Of a stretch of DNA of 64,000 nucleotides, positions 56,106-64,000 are shown one piece after another. Each line of letters opens with the position of its first letter. The stretch's first letter is position 1. Source of the stretch: Chrysoperla carnea (Eukaryota > Arthropoda > Insecta > Neuroptera > Chrysopidae); the NCBI RefSeq assembly GCF_905475395.1, contig NC_058337.1:12140983-12204982 (forward strand), read 5' to 3'. The notes beneath the pieces are model-generated. The model had not been told where the DNA came from and made no database searches. It saw only the letters and a program-made list of their open reading frames with translations. Position numbers and translations under genes: made by a program.

Positions 56106-56728
56106 TATACCCCGTATATGTGTAATATATATCAAGGTATACCAAGTTTAGTGTAAGTTTTTAACGCTTGGAAATATTGATGCTACGACCAATTTTGATT
56201 ATTAGTCTATTTACGGTTGTCTGTGTGTCCGTCTGTTAACACGATACTTCAAAAACAAAAAGAGATATCAAGCTGAAATTTTCATTGGTAGCTCAGGGCG
56301 TTAAAACTGAGTTCGTAAATGAGCAACATAGGTCAATTGGGTCTTGGGTCCGTAGAACCCATCTTATAAACCGTTAGATATAGAACAAAAGTATAAATTT
56401 AAAAATTGTTTCTTATAAAAAAATAAACAACTTTTGTTTGAAACGATATTCCGTAAACGTCACTGTTTACCCATGAGGGCGCAAATTAGGACAAAATTTT
56501 GGTGTCCATTTTCTCCAAAACTATAAAAGATAAGGAGTTGAAAATTTGCAAGTAGCTTCAAGTATTTTAAAATTATCTCAAAATTTTCAAAAACCAAATG
56601 CCATAATTGTATTGGTTTTTTAAACTCTTCTTATTTATAAAAAATAATGCAAGCACTGATATTCAACACATTCTATTAATAGTATTTCAATAACTGATTC
56701 AGTCAATTGTCTGTTTTCACTTATTTCC
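56106..56728 (-). repeat. CGGAC-family repeat, inverted copy
   Basis: Contains GTATACCAAGTTTAGTGTAA, a degenerate core (TTTACGGTTGTCTGTGTGTC), AAACCGTTAGATATAGAACA, GTCACTGTTTACCCATGAGG and CTGATTCAGTCAATTGTCTG. Confidence 0.8.
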
Positions 56729-57866
56729 TATAAATTTTAATGATAATAATTAGATATATTAACATAGAAATATCAAATCTCAGATTTCTACAGGTAAGTA
56801 CTACGATGCTTATATACAAATCTTCCAGGGCATGCCACAGACCAAGCTGTGCAGAACCACAGCTTGAAATTTGCTACGGGTATCTCATGTGCTTAGAGGA
56901 AGGATACATAGACAGAAAAGATTTATATGTAATAATAATAACAGCTATACATGAAGTTTCTCAGTTTCTCCGCCGGTATTGCCTCCAGGTTTGATGTGTC
57001 CAAGCTTTGGAATCCAAACATTGTGGAATCCAAACTACATAATTAAGTTAGAAAGAGTGGTGGGACACTTAACAGGACACTGTTGATTGAACTTGGGGTT
57101 CTCTGTTATTTTCACATGTTATTTGCATCTGCAGGAATTTGCTTGGTATCAGGTATATAATGTTTGCTGAGCTTTATGTGCGACGTCTCGACAGAATCCT
57201 GTAGCTTCATGTATTATTATTATTATTATTACATATAAATCTTTTCCACTTCTTTTAGGGCAGTAGATTAAACCCATTGTGTTAGTTTAAATCCTCATCT
57301 AAAATTTCATTAAATTATTTTCAGCCCCTAGGTCTTCAAAGCCAAGCAGTCATCTAAGTCAGTTTAGTCATTTAATCGTTATAAACATTAGATCCACAGA
57401 TAAAAATTCCGATATAGTTACTTTCGCATTTATTATATTAGTTTAGCATTTTAAAACATAAAAATTATTTAATAGGTAAGGCGGGTATCAAATAAACACC
57501 TTTCTACATGTATATTTTCAAGTAAGGCCTTTTTTTTTTAAATTTTATACACTACATATTTTGAAACACAATTGTTATTATATAAAATATTATATTATAG
57601 TGGCTATTAATCATAATTTTCTTAATAAATATTTTGTAATGTATTTTATAAGATTATATCTGTTTAATATTTTGTGTTTTACAACTATTATCAAAACAGC
57701 ATCATTTATAAAAAAAATTTTGCTTGGCATAAGTCATCTATTTTTTTATATTCCAATATATTTAAAAAAAATGCTTTTTAAAATTTAAAAAGTGCTTCTT
57801 AAAAGCAAAACAGCAATTTTTGGAACATTACGTTAATTAGCAGTTTCAGAAGAGATGTATTTGAAA
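56729..57866. other. No confident gene; possible LINE tail
   Basis: 57040-57095 reads VGHLTGHC then LNLG, resembling the C-terminal RNase H region of R1/Jockey-type LINEs ('l.GhLTGHc.L..hL..lG'). A (TTA)n tract lies at 57212-57232. The evidence is too short for a firm call. Confidence 0.3.
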
Positions 57867-58100
57867 CTAGCTTGAGACCCACCCGCTTCGCTGGATTTGA
57901 AAGTACAGACTGGGAAAGATCACCGTGTTATAGCCTTCAACTTGCCCTCGATCTCACTTATCCCCCTTCCAGAACACTCGAAATAGAGATAGGAATTGTT
58001 TTACACAGGTATAATATAAGTACAGTTTTCCATTTTTTTCCCTTAAATACACTTAAAGCTGGTAAGCGTCCTTTTCTAGATATAGGATGTTGAAAATGAT
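57867..58100 (-). mobile_element. Helitron 3'-end fragment
   Basis: On the minus strand CCAGCGAAGCGGGTGGGTCT is followed by CAAGCTAG then T, similar to the 3' end of Helitron 2 (CCAGCGAAGCGGGTTT). The 5' boundary is not visible. Confidence 0.5.
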
Positions 58101-59464
58101 ATTTTGGGAAAAAAGGATATTACTTTAAATATTTCCAAAAATGGCTGCTTGAAAAATTTTACAGTTTGTGCCAAGAACCCTTCATGATTTAGGCCTACGG
58201 TGATAAATTAGGAAAACCAACGGAAGAGATATGGATGTGACATCACTCCGTTTCTTTATTGCAATTACAATAATGTCATTCATGTTTGGGGAATGGGTTG
58301 CCAAATTTCCAATTTTTCTCAGGAGCTTTTTTGAAATATCTTCAAAAAATACTTAAAAAAATAATTCCTGTAATTTAATGCAGAAAAAAAGAACTGTCTG
58401 AAGTAAAGAACTTATAGGTGACACTGCCTTGAAAATAGTGTAAATATCCATATATCTCTTATAAACAAACTAAAATGGAAAAAATCTATAGAACATGTAA
58501 TTTATTTTGTATTATTCACTCCTCTAATTCCTAAGTCAACAAGCAGTTTTACTCTCATTTATCATTTCATTATTTGTTCTAATATAATGTTTATCTCTAC
58601 TCGCGAGATCATAATTGAATCAGTATAGATTAGGTTAGTATTTTGGAGTAGCGAAGAGGAAGGTTGATTGACTTCTGGCACGCACATGACACTTAAACAT
58701 ATTAATGAAGTTCAAAATCATTTTTTATGCAGATGTAGAGGTTCATGACTCTAATACGAAAAAAATAAAGTGCTTATCTAAAAATCTACATAACAGATTT
58801 ATAACCATCATTTTTCTTTCAAATAAAATATTAATTTTAGTAATACGAAATGTTTGAAGGATCTTTATTACTTACAAGTAGGCATATTTCATCCTGCACA
58901 AATTATATACATGTCATTTATAATAAAATACCTCCTAATATTCTGACAAATTATATTTTTATTTTTTTTAAATTTTAATTGAAAATTGTTAACAAAATGT
59001 TAAATTATTACCATGCTGATGAAATCATTTTACCACGCAAAAATTTACACAAAATAAGGTGCAGCATTTATATTTATAGTAAATTCCCATCATCTGATTT
59101 TATTAATTTATTAAATAAAATGATTAAAAATTTAATTATATGTATTATATTTAGTACATGTCACTCAATAAAAACCATCAAAAGTTTGCAAAGACAAATT
59201 AATTAATATTATTGAAACAGTAGTGATGTTGTATTTATTCAATGTTGACTTTCCCCCTTTCATTTATCCATGTCGCCAGAGGAAGGCAGGCAAGCGCAAT
59301 ACCCCCCCCCCTCTATAGGTTCACAAAAATAGTTCAAAGCAACCATGAATTTTTTAACAACAAATTTTCTTTGAAAGTTGATCCCTTTAACCCCCTTAAC
59401 ATTATCGTATGAGTTTAGTATGGAATTAGAATCAAAGAAACTATACCTAAACATTTTCAACTCA
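58101..59464. other. No gene identified
   Basis: AT-rich, with a 10-C run at 59302-59311. The 75-codon frame at 58979-59206 lacks features. Confidence 0.45.
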
Positions 59465-59912
59465 CCATATTTTATTGTTTTTGAGCAAAAGGAAACTAAA
59501 TTTTTGCCCTAATTTAGACCCTCGCGGGAAAACAAAGTTACTTACGAAAAAATGTTTCAAACATTTGTTTAGTTTTTTATAAGGAACTATTGTAACATTG
59601 TTAATTATTTTGTTCTATCTCTTATAATTTACAAAATGGGTTCTACGGACCCAAGGTCAAATGGATTTTTTTTTAACTTAAACTCAATTTTTGGATCTTG
59701 ATATAATTTTTGGATTTTTGGATATAAAAATTTCAGCTCGATATCTTTTTGAGTTATTGTGTTGACGGATAGACAAACGGAAATGGAGTAATTAGGTTAA
59801 TTTTACGACTAGGTATCAAAATTTTGTTTCTAGCATCAATATTTTTAAGCGTCACAAACTTGGGACTAACTTTAATATACTATCATATATTTCATGTATA
59901 GCGTATAAAAAC
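59465..59912 (+). repeat. CGGAC-family repeat, diverged copy
   Basis: Contains CCCTCGCGGGAAAACAAAGT, AAAAAATGTTTCAAACA, GGTTCTACGGACCCAAGG, GACGGATAGACAAACGGAAA and AGCGTCACAAACTTGGGACT. Confidence 0.8.
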
Positions 59913-61928
59913 TAAATAAAATCATTTTTAATAACAAGTTTTTAGGGAAAGGGCCCTCATAAGATGAAACGAAAAAAACAGTATAGTAGAAAAAGATCCG
60001 GACTAGTGTCTGTGAAACACCAAAATTTAACTCTAGATCAACGATTGTTTTCAGATAAATTAATGGTAAAATAGTTTTAATATATTTTTACTTGAATTTA
60101 CCTAGAATTAATACTTTTCCCATTCTCCATTAATCAACTTGCCCACTCTTTGCCATCGGGTGATGACGCCCTTGCATTTACCCATAATGTTGCGACAAGG
60201 CATGACAGTGAACACCAAACAATCACAAAAATAGGTAAGCATTAAATGGGTATATAATATCGCATAAGGCCGAAGAGTTTGTTTCCAATATTAAAAAAAT
60301 TGGACAAAGTTCTTTGATGCTACCAAAACTTGTATAGTGTAAATACCCGAATTTTTCAGATACTTTGTCTGAGACTTTATTGCATAAAGTACCACCATAG
60401 ACAGTGTCAGAAAAAGACATTTTATTATTCCATTATAATATCCTTTGTACATACATTGTGAGTGAACAAATTAAATAAAACAATTGATAAGTTGGCAGAA
60501 AAATTAATATGCGAGAAAGTCAATTTTTAACACCGCGACGAGCATGCAGTCTACGAGGTAACAGATTGGAATTTTGATTATCTATCAAGATAGTAGGTCA
60601 ATAAGGTCAATGACAATGGCAGGTCAAAGGTCAAATATGAGGAGGATTTTTCGTTTATTGTTAAATACTGAATAACTGACATCACTAAAAAGTAAAAAAT
60701 ATAAAAACTACGTTTAAACTACTTCCGAAAAGCAAACCGAAAAGTAAAAAATGACATAATAAGGATTTAGTTTAATACATCTCTTATATAGCAAATGTAA
60801 TAATCCTTTAATATGGTAAAGTAAAAACATACCTAAGAGAAATAAATTCTGATCAAGTAAAAGTAATGAAGTTCAGATCTTTAAGGCCTCTATAAGATGT
60901 CCCGTTTCAAATAAATAGGTACTGGATTATTTAAAATTGGATACAATTTATATCAATAATTTTATCCAGCTAAGATTCATAATTGGATATCAATGAGACC
61001 TTCATAATCTAAATTACATGATGCAATCTATTATTTGCTCTCAATAATAACAATAATTAAAATTTTATTATTAATTATGGGAATATTATTTGTAACATGC
61101 ATATAAATAGGTAGATATAGCTTAATATGTAAATAGCTTCTTGTATTGAATTAAATTGTTATTTAATAAATTAATGTATATTATTTGATTTATATCTTTA
61201 TCATTTAATTATTATAAAATTGATTCATGCATTACAAATTAATCTATAATCTTATATTTTTGATAAAACTGATAACATATACATTTCATATGTTATCTTT
61301 GTTAATTTACCAAAGTTGAAAGCGTCAAACTTGACGATATGCGTATGTGAATGACAATGCAACAACTTCAAAGCAACATTCAAAAGAAAATCCTAAGCAT
61401 AACACCTGAAATTTTAATAAAAGTTATGTAAAATATTTCAGAAACGGTACGAAAGGCATGAAATTGTACACTATTAGGGAATAGTCATAATAAGAGCTGT
61501 TAGTTGATGACAGTTCAATGTACTGTTTAATACAGGTTTAATACCCACGTATGTAGTTATTATAGTATATATCCATGGAAATACCATACAAAATATAAGT
61601 ACTTAATACTATAAAAGCCACATACTACGACGCCAGGTTTGTTTAAAAATTTGAATTTCCGTTTTAGAAATTTCAATTTGCCTCACTGAATTTGTACTTT
61701 TATAAATTAATTTTAAGTAATTAAAAAGACATTAATTACTAAAATAATGACAAAACTTACTTTAACAAAATATTTTTCATTATGAAACCAAATATTTACA
61801 TTTGTTTCAAATTCTTGTGTTTTTTATACATGATGCTTTTAATAGCTTTTTCCATCTTAACACATTATACCATTTAGAATATGAGGGTGGGACTGTACAC
61901 ATCAAAAGGATTACGTATTTTTATATAA
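59913..61928. other. No confident gene
   Basis: 60160-60235 has locally higher GC and an apparent donor (AATAGGTAAGC), but no matching exon was found. The 65-codon minus-strand frame at 60223-60420 starts MSFSDTVYGGTLC and has no known homologue I can name. Confidence 0.35.
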
Positions 61929-62174
61929 ACAAATAGAAAGAACCGACAAAATAGAACAAAGCACGAAATTACTATTAAGACCAGAGAGCCGACAGACTTG
62001 GACCAATGTTTGTCACCGATGATTGAAACATTGTTATCAATCGATGACAAAATTCAACCAGACTTGATTTACAAGCTTGTTATTTCCGATGTTGAATTGG
62101 GCGAAGTAAAATACATCAAGTTTGGCAGAAAAGTTGCCACCCAAGTTGAAACTAAGACTCTATGCCATGCCTAG
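61929..62174 (+). other. Unknown 81-codon open frame without ATG, between 17-bp direct repeats
   Basis: Between an upstream TAA (61926-61928) and TAG (62172-62174) an open frame contains TREPTDLDQCLSPMIETLLS, IDDKIQPDLIYKLVISDVEL and GEVKYIKFGRKVATQ. Its amino-acid composition looks like real protein (mixed hydrophobic and charged residues, Leu/Ile/Val spacing), unlike the surrounding AT-rich translations. The 17-mer AGCACGAAATTACTATT occurs at 61960-61976 and 62173-62189, 213 bp apart. There is no initiator Met, so it may be an exon or a fossil of an unknown mobile element. I do not recognise the family. Confidence 0.4.
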
Positions 62175-62189
62175 CACGAAATTACTATT

Positions 62190-63148
62190 CGGAGTAAATC
62201 TTTTTTCTTAGTGTGTACTTTCTTTCTCATACAAATAGCAGTTGTCCCAATATTAATCGAGATATTACGAAAATTATCCTGTAATAATAAGCCGTTAGGC
62301 ATTAAATACAGATTTATTAATAATAATAATAACATAACTTTTAAGGTTATTTCTAATAGAAATAATGAACTTAGAAAAATAATAATAGTGGTTCGTTTCT
62401 TATACGCTCATTGAAATCACGCAATAAAATGATATTACAGTTGAAGTTTCAAAAGGTACTTTTCAAATTATTGTTGATATTTTGTTAAAAGTTTTATTTG
62501 AAGCCTGTTTCTCTTATTTTGATACATATTCTGAAAATTAAATACGATAATTAACAAAGCCTTAAATCGTTTCATCAAGTCAAAGAACTTTTCGTCTAAG
62601 AATTCCATACCTTATTCAGTATTTTTTGCCATTCATTCCTTTCGGACACTGTAAAAGTCAATGTTAACTCAACATTAAAAACACTAAAAATTACCAATGT
62701 CCTTGATTACATGATACAAATAGTGTATTAGACGACTATGCCTCTCCAAACATTTAGCATCTTATATACATATAGTTAATTTAATTTGATAAAGAGGGTG
62801 CAGCAATGAGCTATTGATACATGTCTTCAGCGACGGTAAATCGCCTTTTGTATTGGGTACTCACGGCTAATAAGATGGTGAACTATACATATTAAAAAAA
62901 AAAAAATTCACTTTTAACCTTCATATTTAATGTTCTACTATACATATGATAAAATAAGAAAGAATTGCTTTAGACAAAATTTTCAAATATATGTAAGTTT
63001 TATCATCTCTAACTGTTTTCTTACTAATTTTATCAAATTATATTTCGATATAAGCCGGGAGCCCGTGATAGAAAAGCTGCATTTACACGTTTATTGAAAT
63101 TTCGGATATGAATCAATGTTATTTAACGATAGGTACAATATGGACTAG
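62190..63148. other. No gene identified
   Basis: AT-rich intergenic sequence. Confidence 0.5.
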
Positions 63149-63768
63149 GAGCCATCCATAAATTACGTCACACCAATTTTACGTTTTTAAATCCTCCTCT
63201 CTCCTTGGTGTGACGTCACATATTTTATAATTTATTAGAAATTATTATAATAAAACAGCAGTTAAAAATGTTTTTTTATTTCTTAAATTATTAATAAAAA
63301 TATTTAATAAAATCAACATCAAGTCAAACGATAAACAACTATAAATCGAGTAAGTGATATTTTTACTCTCTTTTCCCATGACCCATTCGAGCTGACTAAG
63401 AAATTTTCGTTTTTGTGTACGGGTGTATTTTCCAGAGTGGGTAAAGTATTAATATTAATAATTGAATGTAATATTTTTCCCGTGATCCAATCGAACTGAA
63501 ACTTTGCAGGCAGACTCGTGGCAACGATAAAAATGATCTAATAAATTTTCGTTTAAAAAAATGTATAATACGGGAGAATTTGAAAGGGAGTATAAGAAAA
63601 ACTTGGTTTTTATGGGTTAGGTTTTTTTTGTTTTTACATATAAATTTTGCATTTATAATTTAAATTTTAACATGTGACGTCAAAAAGCTTTTGACTCTCC
63701 CACGCAATGTCATATTTCCTTGACTCTCTCTCCTTTCTTAACGTGTGACGTAATTAATGGATTCCCCC
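63149..63768. mobile_element. MITE with GGAGCCATCC-type ends (about 620 bp)
   Basis: The left end GAGCCATCCATAAATTACGT and the right end (reverse complement) GGAATCCATTAATTACGTCA share CCAT.AATTACGTCACAC. CTAG flanks both sides (63145-63148 and 63769-63772), possibly the target duplication. The CCATCCATAAATTACGTCAC end is a widespread insect non-autonomous transposon terminus. The two short frames inside are not genes. Confidence 0.68.
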
Positions 63769-63772
63769 CTAG

Positions 63773-64000
63773 GTGTAGGTGTGCCAGTGTTTATCGTGAC
63801 AAAAATATTTTTTATATTTTTAATAATTACAAGTATTTTGCACTTTCATGGAAATTAATTTGTAAAATACTATTTTATTGCAAATTTTATCTATTTACAT
63901 GAAAATTTGGTGTGACAGCTCTTATCGTGACAGAAAGGTCTGCCACACCGATTTTTAATATATAAAGCAAATCAAATTTCACCCTTATTGCGGAATTATT
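63773..64000. other. No gene identified
   Basis: TTTATCGTGACA and CTTATCGTGACAGAAAGG recur 120 bp apart; no coding signal. Confidence 0.45.

Noticed and set aside
60223-60420. Minus-strand frame starting MSFSDTVYGGTLC as a first exon
   Set aside because: No signal peptide, domain or consistent downstream exon; the support is no better than chance in this AT-rich DNA.
1-64000. A new multi-gene defence or biosynthetic system
   Set aside because: The two intact genes are 6 kb apart and unrelated, and nearly everything else is explained as transposon or repeat debris.

Overview
The window reads as nuclear DNA of an insect; the order cannot be fixed from sequence alone. Evidence: strong AT bias, GT-AG introns, a 4-coumarate:CoA ligase/luciferase-like gene of the insect type, a secreted YGVP-repeat protein with a two-codon first exon typical of insect extracellular matrix genes, a SINE ending in a short TTAGG-type run, and many insect-type transposons. 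Only two genes look intact; most of the rest is mobile DNA and its decay products.

Region by region. (1) 1-12.6 kb, all on the plus strand, is a graveyard of broken transposon genes: a PIN/XPG-like pseudogene apparently hit by a piggyBac element, a LINE with intact ORF1 and clipped ORF2, a possible YqaJ scrap, a Merlin (ISXO2-like) remnant, a second piggyBac remnant, two pieces of an unnamed insect multicopy family, and a P-element/THAP9-like remnant. (2) 12.97-20.29 kb, minus strand, is an eight-exon acyl-CoA synthetase gene. All splice junctions join in frame to 551 codons, and the large introns hold repeat fragments. (3) 20.7-26.5 kb holds a tRNA-derived SINE, an 880-bp hAT element with perfect 8-bp target-site duplication, one copy of a TTAA-flanked MITE and a foldback element. 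(4) 26.68-28.32 kb is the secreted YGVP-repeat gene, with TATA box, signal peptide and poly(A) signal. (5) 28.4-32.7 kb holds the fuller TTAA MITE and a tandem duplication. (6) 32.73-37.41 kb is a young LTR retrotransposon with two near-identical 1.78-kb LTRs around only 1.1 kb of internal sequence; it split an older dispersed repeat. (7) 37.4-46.7 kb holds more copies of that repeat, two Helitrons facing each other with textbook A/T boundaries, an internally deleted hAT with 8-bp target-site duplication, and a Helitron-like element. (8) 46.7-64 kb has no confident gene: it holds dispersed repeats, a Jockey-type LINE scrap, an unknown 81-codon open frame between 17-bp repeats, and a 620-bp MITE.

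How it works together: the two intact genes have no evident functional link. The dominant process is transposon insertion and decay, with nested insertions giving relative ages; for example, the LTR element is younger than the dispersed repeat it interrupts. I found no wholly new multi-gene system. The most unusual signals are the 18-bp palindromes accompanying both piggyBac remnants, the unnamed multicopy family at 8.2-10.6 kb, the TTAA MITE with a long internal inverted repeat, and the orphan open frame near 62 kb.
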